A stretch of 64,000 bases of DNA, from NCBI RefSeq assembly GCF_028583425.1, contig NC_072801.1, positions 60,403,766 through 60,467,765 on the forward strand. Direction: 5' to 3'. Source of the DNA: Eublepharis macularius. Taxonomy: Eukaryota; Chordata; Lepidosauria; Squamata; Eublepharidae. The notes below the pieces were generated by a model. The model was not told the origin of the DNA, searched no databases, and worked only from the letters and a program-made list of their open reading frames with translations. Below, in pieces: positions 35,824-48,205 of the stretch. The number at the start of each line of letters is the position of its first letter. The stretch's first letter is position 1. A program made the translations under genes and the position numbers.

Positions 35824-36936
35824 CTCTCAGAATCAAATCCAGAGAGTTACTTGGCCCTGACCAGACAAAAGGATTTCCTTTGAGGTGATATTTACAGGAG
35901 TAGCTCCCTGCATCCTCCACTGTCACCGTAGGGAGAAGAAACTGTGTTGTTGTGCCACCCGACTCTCTTCTGTGGTGTAATCAGTTTCTTTGACTGGTAC
36001 AGGAAGAAGTTCATCCCATCTTCTGGTCCTTGGCACTCAATGGTGACATTCAAGCCCAGATCAAGTGGTCCTTTGGGTCTTGCCGTGATGAAGGGACTGT
36101 CAAGGAATGGAAATGCCCACCCACCCCCATCTTCACCCAGCTGGGATCAGGTGCGGAGCAGATGGCAATGGCCACATCCCGCCTTCACCCATCTTGGATC
36201 AGGAGCAGAGATGGAACAATCCCCACCCCCCGTCTTCTCCCAACTTGGATCAGGAGCAGAGCAGGTGGCAATGCCTGAACCCTGTCTTAACCCTGCTGGG
36301 ATCAGGCGTGGAGCAGGTGGCAATACCCATCCCCCATCTTCACCCAGCTGGGATCAGGATCGGAGCAGATGGCAATGCCCACACCTTACCATCCAGCTGG
36401 GATCAGGAACAGAACAGGTGACAATGCCTGCTCCCCGGCTTTCACCCAGCTGGGATGAAGAGAAAAGTAGGTGGCAAGGCCCACCCTCTGCCTTCACCCA
36501 GCTGGGATTAGAAGTGGAGCAGGTAGCAATGCCCGGACCCACTTCATCCAGCTGGGATCAGGAGCAGAGAGGGTGTCAATGCCCGCCCGCTGCCTTCACC
36601 CAGCTAAGATCAGGCACGGAGCAGGTGGCAATGTCTACCCACCACTTACCCAGCTGGGAGCAGATGTGGAGCAGGGGGCAATTCCCACCCTCTGCCTTCA
36701 CCCAGCTGGGATCAAGATAAGAGCAGGTGGCAATGCCCATCCCCTCTTCACCCAGCTCAGATCAGCAGCAAAGCAAGTGGCAATGTCTGCTCCCTCCTTC
36801 ACCCAACCAACATCAGCAGCAGAACAGGTGGCAGTGCCCTCACCCTGCCTTCACCCAGGTGGGATCAGTAGCAGAGCAAGTGACAATGCATGCCCCATGC
36901 CTTCACTCAGCTGGTTTCAGGAGCAGAGAACCTCAT
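35824..36936 (-). pseudogene. Pseudogene P: leader start fused through a minisatellite to a broken D2
   Basis: At 36925-36936 the first 12 nt of a leader exon (ATGAGGTTCTCT, as in gene B) survive. A 50-bp-unit minisatellite then runs to about 36100, and at about 36093 sequence resumes inside a D2-type Ig exon (FITARPKGPLDLGLNVTIEC) ending at 35824 with donor GTAAAA. Compared with gene B D2 there is one single-base deletion mid-domain; past it the frame again reads to WSGPSNSLDLILR. Everything between leader codon 4 and early D2 is gone, so it cannot make a receptor. The 5' flank (36.9-38.1 kb) and 3' intron (34.9-35.8 kb) match gene B's. Confidence 0.8.
36100..36924. repeat. Minisatellite, about 50-bp unit, about 16 copies
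   Basis: Unit approximates CTTCACCCAGCTGGGATCAG then GAGCAGAGCAGGTGGCAATG and a C-rich end. Bounded on one side by leader exon 1 and on the other by a D2 exon. Confidence 0.9.
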
Positions 36937-37130
36937 GTTGTAGTAGTCTGTATAGCCAGTTGCGTCCACCTGTTTTCTCTTTGCTTCAGTGACTTCTGAA
37001 TGAAAATCTCATCTGGAGTCTGCTTCGTAAATGTAACTGTGCTCTCTGACAACCTTCTTTACCAGGTACAATTTTTCTGTACTCTGTAATGTAGAGGGGT
37101 TGACCACAGCCTCGACTTGCAGAAACGAGA

Positions 37131-37178
37131 AACCACATCCATCTGGCTGCAGTCACAAGATACAAAAATTATAGGAAA
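37131..37178 (-). promoter_or_regulatory. Pseudogene P upstream RUNX-like and ETS-like sites
   Basis: AACCACA at 37131-37137 and TAGGAAAT at about 37173-37180, in a flank homologous to gene B's. The ETS core GGAA is kept. Confidence 0.4.
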
Positions 37179-37419
37179 TGAACAATCCTCGAAACTTACA
37201 TTTGTAATGAGGATGTGAGTTCATCCTCGCCCAAATGTTGTTTTCTCTCTTCCCTTTCTCGAAAAAGGTTGCTGTAGCACACCTGTTAAGTGGCTAGGCG
37301 GTGTGAATCAGCACTCTGCTGGTTCAATTCCACTACTGCTGTGAGTTCAGCAGGTAGCCTTGGGTAAGCCACTCCTCTCAGCCCCGGCTCCCCAGTTGCA
37401 TTGTCAGGATAATAACAAC

Positions 37420-37679
37420 CTGGGCTTTTTTTCTGGGAAAAGAGGTGGTAGAACTCAGTGGGTTGCCCTCGGAGAACATGATCACATGACTGGTGGCCCC
37501 ACCCCCTGATCTCCAGACAGAGGGGAGTTTAGAATGCCCTCTGCACTGCTCCAGCGGCGCGGTGGGCACTCTAAACTCCCCTCTGTCTGGAGATCAGGGG
37601 CGGGGCCACCAGCCATGTGACCATTTTCAAAAGGTTCCGGAACTCCATTCCACTGCGTTCCTGCTGAAAAAAAGCCCTG
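37420..37679. mobile_element. hAT-like element
   Basis: TGGGCTTTTTTTCTGGG ... GAAAAAAAGCCCTG with inner inverted repeat; flanks contain ATAATAAC on both sides. Inserted in the duplicated P promoter flank. Confidence 0.7.
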
Positions 37680-38055
37680 ATAATAACACTGACTTTGTTC
37701 ACTTCTCTGAGCGGAGCACTAATATGTCTATATGAGCTACATATCACTGTAGTTAAAGTTACTTCACAGTCAGGGTGGATTTGAACACCTTCCTCAATTC
37801 CTGGCACTGGGGTAGATATTTACTAGGATGGCACCGGGGGAGTGCTGCCTCAGTTTCCTCTTTCAAGCTCTAATGAAACTTTGGTCACTATCTCCGGACC
37901 CTCAATACACAGCCGAGGTAGAGCTTAACTGTTCCCTCCTTACATATCTCTTATGTCTTTGAGGTTTTCAGATCTGAAATGTGCCCCTCCCCAAAGAAGC
38001 CCACAAACAGTGGCTCTGTTACAGAGGAGTAGCTGTCAAAAAGCTTGCTTATACA

Positions 38056-38383
38056 CAGGGCTTTTTTTCAGCAGGAACGCGGTGGAACAGAGTTCTGGCA
38101 TCTCTAGAAAATGGTCACATGGCTGGTGGCCCCGCTCCCTGATCTCCAGACAGAGGGGAGTTTAGATTGCCCTCTGCGCCGCATGGTGCGGAGGGCAATC
38201 TAAACTCCCCTCTGTCTGGAGATCAGGGGGCAGGGCCACCGACCATGTGACAATTTTTGCCAAGGGCGATTTAAACTTTAAAAAACTCCCCCCGCTGTTC
38301 CAGCTGACCCAAAGTGATGTCATTGTGCAGTCCTGAGTTCCACCACTGAGTTTCACCTCCTCTTTTCCCAGAAAAAAGCCCTG
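38056..38383. mobile_element. hAT-like element with perfect 8-bp duplication
   Basis: CAGGGCTTTTTTTCAGC ... GAAAAAAGCCCTG flanked by CTTATACA on both sides. Confidence 0.85.
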
Positions 38384-38707
38384 CTTATACAAGCTGTTTA
38401 TATAAAAGCTGCCATGGGTAGGCGTTACAGTTAAGAAAGGGGGGGCAGGGGCTTTCCTTGCTGGGAATGACCTCACACCAAGGTTTCCCTGGAAAGCACC
38501 TTGGTAGTTGCTTTCCACCACTCCAGTACCTCCTGAGAACAGCTAGACTGATACACTGGGAAGTTGCCTTCCAGCTCAGTCACAGCAAAATAACAAAGTA
38601 ACAGGATGGAAACCCTGAAAAATTATCTTATAGCAAAGTAGGTAGTGCCCAAACAGTCTGGTGTCTAAGGAAGAGAATCAGAGAAGTATCCCAGAGAAAT
38701 GTATTGT

Positions 38708-39231
38708 TGTAGCAGGGTTCAAGGAAATTGCTTTTTATCATATTGATTATTAACTAATAAGTGCTATAATGCTGTTCTGATTAATAATTGATTGCTAATG
38801 GTTAAAAATCTTTGCTTTGAGTAAAATCTAGCCTGTCAAGTTAGCTAGGTAATGTTGAGAAACAGAAAAACTGTTCTCTAAGAAAAGAGGAAGTTTACTA
38901 CTTACATTTCTCAGAATAGATTCTTAAAGGTTGTAGAAACTGCTGATTTAAGACAACATATCTACATTTGCTGTGTTAAGTAGAAGTCTTGTCTGGGGCA
39001 AACAATCTTGATGATAAAGCTGAAATGCTGTAAAATTGTAATCAAGTATGTACCACATGCCATGTGATGTAACCAAGCATAACTATTTAGCATCTGAGCT
39101 CTCTCTATTCTGGGCTCAGACATTTTTAAGTGATTTAATATCACAGCTGAGCTGCCGTCTTAATAAAATCTTTCCTTCTTAAGATTCTGTTTTGGTCTCA
39201 AGTCCTTGGGCAAATCCCTAGTGCTGCTACA
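38708..39231 (+). mobile_element. Solo LTR, fossil endogenous retrovirus (class I-like)
   Basis: Starts TGTAGCAGGG and ends CTGCTACA (TG...CA inverted ends), about 524 bp, flanked by TTGT/TTGT, with a late AATAAA-like signal. A 4-bp duplication fits gamma-type retroviruses. No internal region, so it is a recombined remnant. Confidence 0.7.
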
Positions 39232-40177
39232 TTGTATCAAGGAAGCCAAAAATGCCTTTATAGAAAGAAGATTTATTGTTGAAAAAAGGGTGGAAGGGTG
39301 GGTGGAATCAAAAGGGAGGAGGAGAAAAGGTGTTGCCTGCAACAAAGCCAGGAAGAGAAGAAGTGAGAGGGAGGAGGTCAGAAGGAGGAAATCCTGAGAA
39401 TAGCAATCTACGTATCAAAGGACAGTCAGAGCAGTAAACAATAGTAAACAGTAAACAGAGTGTCCTGACCTCTCTATCTTTTTAACTCTTTGGTTTGTCC
39501 CCCTCTGAAACCTGAGGAAAGGGACAGTGCTGAATCCTCCTCTTCCAACACGCAGTATGTTGAGCTGGTTTGTGTCCCTTCAGTGGCCTTTGGCTGCTGC
39601 TGTCCTTTGCTTAGGAGCCATGGTGCCAGTGCTACCACTGTGACTAAAGAAGTTCTCCAAAGATAGTGGGTTGAGGACTACCTGAAGGAATTTCATCACG
39701 GCCAGTAAGCCTTCTGGCTTTGGGGGCTTTTCTGGTTAAAACTGTTAACCTAGCATTGAGTGATGTGGAGGTAGCAGGCATGTGCATTGCACACTCTCAC
39801 ACACATGCACACCCAAGTTTTTCCAGATCAGTATTCCTTACGGAAGGACCAATCTGGTCAGATTTTTTATCTTTTTGCTTGTCCTTTCTGTGATTTCTCC
39901 TTTTTCCTTTTCATTCAACTCTTGGTTAAGGGAGACTGACAGCCAGCAATCTGCCCAGTCCCCCACTTTTACCAGTAAAAAATCTGGGGGGAAGAGGGCC
40001 ATCTTCTCTCTACTTCCCTTCCTATGAAGGAAGAACCAACATCTAACTCTCCCTTTCTGTGCACTTTTATGCACAGTGCAAGGATAGGTCAGTAGGTCCA
40101 GCTGCTGCAAAGCAGATTAGGATCAGTTAGCCCCTCATTGTGAAAATGAAACTATGAGGCACATGACATAACACCAG
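39232..40177. other. No gene recognised
   Basis: Nothing beyond short open frames without motifs. Confidence 0.4.
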
Positions 40178-40837
40178 GGCCGTCGTCACACGGGCTTCTA
40201 TTTAGCACGAAAATGGAGCAATTTCCCGGCAAACACCCACCTTATTCCAACACGGATGCGATTTTCTCTCTTCTGCTTTGTGCTTGATAGTCGCGATATT
40301 TTGCGCCTCAGTGTGAATGCCTCACATCGATGTTTTTCGCCTCACCACGCCATAGACCCACCCTTTTTTTCTCTCCTCAATCCCAGAATCCATTTCTTCC
40401 GTGACTCCCCCTTTATTTTTTTGTAATAATGTCCTTATATCGCTATAACGACATCACACAATGAAAATTTTCTGCTGAAGAAAACAAGTAAAAATGACTG
40501 AATTGCCATTAGAGAAATTTTTATTTTAACCCAAAACCACACCTCGCTAAAAATGGCCGTGTTCAGTCATTTTCCAGGGTTTTTTTAACATTACGTTAAT
40601 TATGATGTTATCTAATGTTATTCCGTTATAGCGGAATTAAACGCCCAAAAAAAATTAAAAAGGGGGGGGGGAGCTGCTTCTGCGCCCATTAGAGAGAACG
40701 GAACAGAGCGCTTAGGTGTGGACAGCTGGGAGCGCGAAGAAACGCAAGGTGACCCAAAGAAACGTTACTGTGCCGATATCAGCGATGACAATATATGCTG
40801 TAAATTTAACGGAACAGATGCCCGTGTGACGACGGCC
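40178..40837. mobile_element. Harbinger-like TIR element, copy 2
   Basis: 660 bp, ends GGCCGTCGTCACACGGGC / GCCCGTGTGACGACGGCC, flanked by CAG/CAG. Highly similar to 9855-10524. Confidence 0.85.
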
Positions 40838-42819
40838 CAGGACTCAAAGGTAATAATTTATTGGCAAATTGTCACTATCCTGAAAAAGCCTTTTCTAAAA
40901 TTTTGCTGCACTGCGCTGGTTCGCAATGAAGCGCTTTCCTGCTTGTGGTCCTTGCTGGCATGCTGTGCCGGCGCTGCTTTGCCAGTAAGTTTCCTGCCAT
41001 TGTGTGTGACTGCCAACACTCACCTTCTTTGGGGTCACTCGTTGTGTGAGTTTTACATGAATTGGTAGGGTTTTGGACAATGTAATTTTTGGTTAGGTGT
41101 AAATAGAGCCTTGTTTCCCCCCTTGAAAAAAACAGTGTGTGTGTGTGTGCGCGCATGTGCAGCTGCCCTGAGAAACACTCTCCTTGATGTGTACCTTCCC
41201 CAAACACTCCTTGGGCTCCATAAACAAGGAACTCTATTGTTGCATGGTCTCGAACTCAGTGAGTTGATGGTTTAGAGGGAGGACTGCATACTGTGTTCTG
41301 TGAGGTTTTTGGAACCATTGCTTGCAAAAAGCTGCCCCAGAGCCCCTCTTCCCTACCCCCTCTTGAAAAGAACTGACTACATTTACACATGTATAGCTAA
41401 TGCCCACTTTCTGCAAGCACAATGGGCCAAAACTCAAGAAAACAAAAAACCCCAAACTGATCAGTGTAGTAACGACACGAGACAGGATCTGGGTGCAAAG
41501 TCTGTCCCTCCAACATGGAGGCGAATGTTTTATTGAGAAAGCTTTCAGGAACCCGGAAAAGAGCAATGCCCAAATATGTCTATAGCAACAGATACAAGTT
41601 ACACATTCCATTCACAGCCAACTAAGCAAATATTCTGTGATCAGGTTTTTGTCTATGGAGCATAACAGAAAGAAAGGTACATCATGAGCTTTCTGAGCAT
41701 AGGAGAATATTACTTAGAGTATATGGGAATGTTGTGCTCTAAGAAAGATGAGAGATTTATTGTTACACATTTAAACTACTCCCTGAGTCTTCCCATGTGG
41801 CGTGCCAACTGACCAGGAGATCAGGAATGTAGAAATGTAAAGAGCAATTAATGGAGGCTGTGTGGCATGCCTACTCCGGCCTACAGATCAGATCTAAGCT
41901 GGCACTGACCATCTGGCACAAACCAGTAACGGAATGGAATTATTCATGAACCCTCCAGAATTAGGCTGCCAGCCCGTAGTTTGGGCTGGGGATGCCCTAC
42001 TCCCAGCCTTTCCCCCTGCCACCACTCCCCTGGCTGATGGGGGGAAAGGCCCAGGGAATGGGTCCGAGAGGCAAAAAACTTCTGGAAATGACATCCACCC
42101 TGGGAAAGCATGCACCGGGCTCTTTCCTGGTGGGGCACGACGACATCAGTTCCCAAAATGTTGTCATTGTGCTGTCTGCAGGTGTGCTCCTGCACTTTGC
42201 TGGGGCCAGTTTTGGCCACAAGCAGGCCAGAATTGGCCCCACATTTCCCAGAAGTGATGTCATCATACCTCACTGGGAGCATATCTGGTGCAGTTCACAC
42301 TTTCCTGGATTGCATGCCAGTGGTGGGTGATCATCAGAGGGTTTGCACCTCTCACTGATTGCCAGCATGCGAGACTACTTAAGGTAAGTCCCAGGTCCTA
42401 CCCATCTCCCACTGGAAGGGTATAGGAACCTGAGTCCTTGTGGGCAGGTCACAGGGAACCCATTCTTCTAGTAGGGACAAGCAGTACCCCACTCCCACCT
42501 TTCGTCACTCTACCAATTACCTGGCTGAGGGAAATGTGAGGAACAGGCCTCCTGAGCGTGCTCCCAGGAGCTGTCACAATGATGTCACTGATGTCATCAT
42601 GCCACCCCAAGAGTGCTCCTCTGCTTTGCAGTGGGCCAATTTGGGTCCCAAACGGGCTGAATCTGGCCCATTTGGGGCCCTAATCGTGCATGCACCCCAG
42701 CCTTTTGCGACGATGTCACTTCCCGGGTGCAAGGTGTGTCCCAGAACACCAGGAAGATAAGCACTGAGCCCTCCCCACCCCGGCTGGGAGGCTAAGGGGA
42801 CCTGGCAACCCTAGCAGGT
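40838..42819. other. Repeat-rich intergenic DNA
   Basis: A (TG)n tract near 41132-41150. Segments 42110-42360 and 42560-42800 resemble 12.3-12.6 kb (TTTGCAGTGGGCC, GATGTCA). No gene supported. Confidence 0.4.
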
Positions 42820-44027
42820 CATGCATCATTGAATTAGCTACCGTAGAGTGTGTGTGCTGGTTTTGTGTCAGTATATTAAGAACTGATCGAGTCAAGTCAG
42901 TACTAGTAGCGGTACTCAAAGAATGGGAAAATCCAGTGCACCCAAGTGAAGATCAAGACAATCAAGAAAGCTTTTGTAAACTGTCAACACCACCCCATGC
43001 ATTTGAGCAAAAGGAGTCTGTCTAAGTCAGGGAAACTGTGTGTTGCCGGGTCAGTTTGTGTATATTTGAGAGAGAGATGAATCTATCCAGGTCAGCCAAG
43101 CTGCATGAAAAGGCCTGAGTGGATCTGTCTATATGGATCAGATGAGAGTTTCGTCTGTTAGTGAAGATCTGTTTGGAAAATTAATCTGTGTGACTAAGTC
43201 TGTGAAAATACCTTTAAGAAGATTATAATTATTTTTTAAACTACCAAGAACTGTTCTGAAACCAGTACACTTATCAAAACTCTGCAACTATCACACCCAT
43301 AAATAAATTTTACATTTGTTTAAGAAAAAAAAAATCCTTTTTTACCTCAGCCACCCTCATGTACTGACCATTCTGAGGTCTATAACACACTTCCTATATT
43401 ATCAGTTAAACCAAAGAGGTCTAAGGTGAACACCTTTGGTGTCAGTGAAAACCTTTTAAGGGAGTCCAAGAGGTAGAAATATATAGGTCACACACACAAA
43501 AAAAGTGAAGGTGATCTCAAGGTAAGTAGATAACACCTGAAGCTCTGTGTAAGTAGAATTAAAAAGGGTGTGGGTTGTGACTCGAGCCTCCCACAAAGGA
43601 GGAGCTGAAATGATGTCCAAAGGCAAAGGTTGATAAGGTTATAAAATAAACAGCAAAACATTACAGTATAGCTAGCAATTTGTGTACACATTTTGTGCCC
43701 ATTTACCATCCTGGTACGTACAGCATCTGTGGACTGAAAACTGCTTTATAATAATTAGATGCCCCCAACATTTACTGAACATCCCTAAAATCAATTTTTA
43801 TTTAATGTCCTGAAAAATACTTAGTTTCAATGAGACCCCTTGTCTTCTGTGCCCCCTTTACATAAGGTTGGGTTTGCCAGTATCACCAGAGTTCTCTGCT
43901 TCTTTTCTCAGCTGAAAAAATGCAAATCGAATAGCTCAATAATAACTGACAAAATTTTCCGGGATATAGGCTTCTGTGAGTCAAAATTCTCTTCATCAGA
44001 TAAAAGAACAGGGCCGGTCAGGGCAGC

Positions 44028-44140
44028 CTACAGCTGCCCCCTCTTCCAGCTGCACACTGCCTCAGCCACAATCAGCCCCAAGGCAAGCAAGACAAAGCCA
44101 GCTACTGTCAGACAGGCTATGATCTCCAGCGATGAGATAC
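44028..44140 (-). pseudogene. Orphan activating-type TM exon with short tail
   Basis: Acceptor TTTTTGTTACAG, phase 1 in, ends at TAG. Encodes 36 residues after a split Gly: ISSLEIIACLTVAGFVLLAL then GLIVAEAVCSWKRGQL. The block VAG.VL..LG....EA..S aligns with TM exons of FcR-gamma-coupled receptors in the mammalian LRC (LILRA, FCAR, OSCAR, GPVI), which have Arg three residues before VAG. Here that position is Cys (TGT; CGT would be Arg). No Ig or leader exons belonging to it were found between 45.1 and 50.5 kb. It may be the last exon of a decayed activating receptor, or an alternative 3' exon of gene C, whose D2 phase fits. Marked pseudogene because it is isolated; the exon itself is open. 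Confidence 0.6.
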
Positions 44141-46347
44141 CTGTAACAAAAAGCGAGGAGAGAATCACTTGACGAAAGAGTAAAACGGGGCTGCTACTCA
44201 TTTTTGTGTGTGCATGAATCCATTTTCTCCATGGATGAACATCCATGCCAATATTTATTTATTAGAATCAGGGGCTGGTGGCCTAGTAGGAGGCCATCTG
44301 CGATTGCCAGTGGCGTCAGACATGGAGGGATGCCAAACAGATGTCTGCCCCCCCCCCAAGTCCTCCACCTGGCCATGGATTGAGGAGGAGCCCTGGCCCC
44401 AGTAGCTGTCCTTCTGAGGGGAGCCTGCTTTCTCCCTCCCCCATCAGAGGGGCAGAGCAGACCCTGGGCCCCTCCCATGCAGTGGTTGGAGAGGAATGTG
44501 GTAATCATTAGGAGAGAGGAGAGCAGATGGCATCTTCCTGTGTCTTCCTGCCGCCTTGTGGCATGAGCCAGTCCCATGGCAGGGATGCCAGCCCCGGCAG
44601 CAAAGTACACTGGCATCCCCCCTCCCCCCTCCTCATGGTGGGGGAGAAGAAAAGGCAAGTGCCAGTGGGCTCCATAACCGGGGCTCGCCAGCTGCCTGTG
44701 GGGAAGTGGGTGGGAGGTGTCTTTCCTCCTCTTCTTGCCTCCTCATGGGTGTGGCTTGGGTGCCCTGGGCACTCCTGCCTAGATCATCCCAAGTCCTCAG
44801 GCTGGTCCTAATAAGAATATTTCTAATTCACCTTTTCCTGCCAAGGAAACTTTTAAAAATAGCAATATTAAAGAACCAATCAAAATATTCTAGTAAACAG
44901 TGTGAATAAATGTTAACAACACAAATCACCAGAACCAAATACCAGCTCCTATTGCAATGAACCTCAAAAGAGCTTTTCAAAAGTACTACCTTTCCTTCCC
45001 CCCCCTCCAGAGATGTTTGGTGAGGAGGTCTGATGGCCCCTGATGCAGTCTGGAAACAAGCGTTGTTGATGACCGGTTCCTTGTTGGGTCTCGGTCCTGC
45101 AGAGTGTTCCATCTCCTTGTTCCATCTGTTGAAAGAAAATGAGAAGAGTACATCTGTCTAAGAACTTACCTTGAACAGGAACGAGGGGTCCTCACGGCTT
45201 CTCTGGTTTGCTGTCTACGTTTCATCTCTGTTATGAACTCTGATATGAACTTGATTGCACCATTGAATATTTCTGAATTGGCCGACTTTAAGCTGTTTAT
45301 TGTATATTGCTTGTTATGCGACTTTATATGCCTACAGTAGCATTGTTATTTATTCATTTATTTATTGCACTGAGCCACTTTAATACACTTGAATTTCAGA
45401 ACCTGACTGACTGTATCCTTTAGTCGTGGGTTTCCACTTTGATTGCTACCTGGATGCTGGCAACCCTATGACCATTCAAAACTTTTCTAGAGTTCTATCT
45501 GAGAACTCAGGCTAAGATGGACAAGAACTCCCCCATTGCTACTTCTACCAACAAAAACATGACGTGTTTGCGTGTGTTATGTGCCATCAAGTTACTTCTA
45601 ACTTACAGCAACCCTATGAATGAATCATCTCCAGAATGCCCTATCATTAACATCCTTGCTCAGATCTTGCAAACTTAAGGACATGGCTTCCATTATTGAG
45701 TCAGTCCATCTCTGTTGGTTCTTCCTCTTTTTCTGCTGCCTTCAATGTCTCCTAGCATTATTGCCTTTTCCAGTAAGTCTTGTCTTCTCATGAAGTGTCC
45801 AGGAATACATTTTCCACCATCCCCATGCCTGCTTACATACGAAGTTCTCTGCTACCATCTATCCTGATATGCATGACCCTTTACAAGTAGTTTCTGAGTA
45901 GCAAATGCTGCCATTTCCTGCAAATAGTTTAACCATTGGTCCCATTGGAGGTTCCCCCCCCCCGCAATAACCATTCAAACATTGGGGGGGTTTTCTTTGG
46001 GGATGGTGAGATTTGAACATAGGGGAGGTTTTCTGAATTAGGAATCTAATGTATGATAACTAGGTCTATGGAGCCATTCAGCTCTGAAAAGATCGATGGA
46101 TTTCCTTCTCCCTACATCTTCCAGCCTCAACACCTCAGAAAGGAACATGGCCGGGACTTTAGATAGTGGTGATAATCAAGACTGATGGTATTGTCCTGTG
46201 TGTTTAATCTTGATGGAAATTTGGGCACACTAAGTTGAGGCAGCTAACCGTGCATAAGTCCATTGATCTGAGTAACTCATCATATGATGGCAGTTAGGCT
46301 TGCCAGCCTTCAAATGGGGCTTAGGGTTCTTCTGGAATTACAACTCA
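44141..46347 (-). other. Upstream of orphan TM exon; no Ig exon found
   Basis: 44470-44990 is paralogous to 33360-34090. A possible acceptor at 45126 (TTTCAACAG) opens a frame to 44990, but its 136-nt length would break the phase. A repeat lies at 45571-45805. Confidence 0.4.
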
Positions 46348-46476
46348 GGGCCAAGCTACAAGTGATGAATGACACTTGAATGGCAAGTGGATTGAGTGGA
46401 GCGCAAGTGGAGGGCAAGTGAACAGGGAGAAATACACTTGCTGTTCAAGTGTCATTCGTCACTTGTAGCTTGGCCC
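46348..46476. mobile_element. Hairpin MITE, GGGCCAAGCTACA family
   Basis: 129 bp, flanks TCA/TGA (one mismatch). Confidence 0.75.
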
Positions 46477-46959
46477 TGAGATTTTGGGGCAGTGGCTAGG
46501 GAGGGTGGAGTATAAAGAGAGAATTCAGTGAGGATGTGATTCCGTAGAGCCCACCCTCTGAAACTTCCATTTCCTGCAAGGGGACTGGTACTTACTCTAT
46601 TCTCCATTCCTGTTTAATTTTTTTCTCCTTTCAATTTTGGTTTTCTTGAGAGCACTTTCTTAAAAATTCTTTTACCGTACTATTGGGTTACTCTTATTTC
46701 TTTCCGCTTTCGAGTCCTTGGGTTCTGGTGCTCAGTACCCCCCTCCCCCCCAAAAAAACTCTTCCTTTTTTCTGGGTTGCCGGTGGGTTCTATTGTGCTC
46801 TGACCCCACCCACTCGCAGACCCACAGTGGGTGCAAGGCAGCTTTGGGCGCTGTCTGCTTGAGTTCTTTCCTTCTTTCCCCCACTTTCTTTCTCTGCTGC
46901 TGATGAGGTGCAAGAGGAGGAAGACTGCTATTAGGATCTGTGAAACACCCACTCTGACG

Positions 46960-47310
46960 ACTGGCAGCTCGCTTTGGGGGCTCTCTCTGCTTCACTTCTT
47001 TCTAAGCCTTTCACTCCCTAAAAAGTGGGTGACTTTGGGGGAGCTTTCCTGCCTGTCTTTTGAGGTGCAATGGGGGGGCTGCTACGGGCCTCTGTGAAAC
47101 ACCTGCTCTCTGATGACTGGCAGCAGGCTTGGGGGGGCTCTGTGCTTCACTTCTTTCTAAGCCTTTCACTCCCTAAAAAGTGGGTGACTTTGGGGGAGCT
47201 TTCCTACCTGGCTTTTGAGGTGAAGGGGGGGCTGCTACTGGCCTCTGTGAAACACCCACTTTCTGATGACTGGCAGCATGCTTTGGGGTGCTCTCTGCTT
47301 CACTTCTTTC
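46960..47310. repeat. Tandem repeat, about 150-bp unit, 2-3 copies
   Basis: Repeated CTTCACTTCTTTCTAAGCC, then AAAAAGTGGGTGACTTTGGG, then CTCTGTGAAACACC. May be internal to a larger DNA element ending GTGCCCATCTCTA at 47921. Confidence 0.75.
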
Positions 47311-48205
47311 AACGCCTCTCTAGAGTGTCTTTTGTGGTGCATTCTTCCTCTCTTCTGGGGTCCAGCTAGTTGCCACTTGGCTCGGCCCTACCCTGCTTCA
47401 AGCTTTTGAGGCTCTTTCCATCCCTCCCATGCCTTCCATTTCAGCAAGGGGCCTTTGAATTGCTGCATGATCTCCTGTTGCCGAGTTGGCTTTCACTCAA
47501 GTATATCCATTCATTTCCCATCATGGGGAGTTGGTATCCCTGCCCCCAGGGAGGGCATCTGTTGTTGATTCAGCCCATGTAAGTGGGTTTTGTGGGCAGC
47601 CACCTCTCCTGGACAGGAGCACAAGTCTCCCTCCTTCCACCAAGGACAGGTAGACAGTCAGAATAGGAGAGGGGGAGTTGTTGTTGGTCTAAGTCTTTGG
47701 AAAAGTGAAAATTGAAGAGTGTTACATGAAAACCTTTGGGGGGGAAAGTCTACTAAAGTGAAAATCTGTAGGAAAAACAAGGCCTACTGAATTGAACCAG
47801 TTCTCGAACCGGTTCTCGAACCGGGCTGGTCCATTTATAAGTTCGTGGTCCGTGGTCCCTGAAAGTCCACGAACCATGAACCGGCGGTCCATGGCCGACT
47901 CCTGGTCCGTGCCCATCTCTACTCCAGGCTCTACCTGGGGTTCGGCAATCTTTGTACTATGTCAGAGTTGTTGTTTTTTTAAAAGAACCTTTACACCTTG
48001 AAACTGCTGAAGTATGTTTGGAACTGTTAATGTATTTTAGAACAATTATGTTTTTCAAGTATATGTTTAACCTAAAGAACCACCCCTTCTTGTTCATAAA
48101 TCTGCAGAGGACAAATAATTGCAGACTAAATTAATGTAACATACCTCAGGTAGAAAAGAGCTTTCAACAGAGGGATTATGCATCCTCCCATGATGCTAAA
48201 AATAT

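Noticed and set aside
35944-36720. 258-codon plus-strand open frame
   Set aside because: It runs antisense through the D2 relic and the minisatellite; a repeat unit near a multiple of three keeps it open. No protein motif.
44990-45125. Possible stem exon before the orphan TM exon
   Set aside because: The acceptor looks fair, but the 136-nt length would put the TM exon out of frame and the composition is not stem-like.
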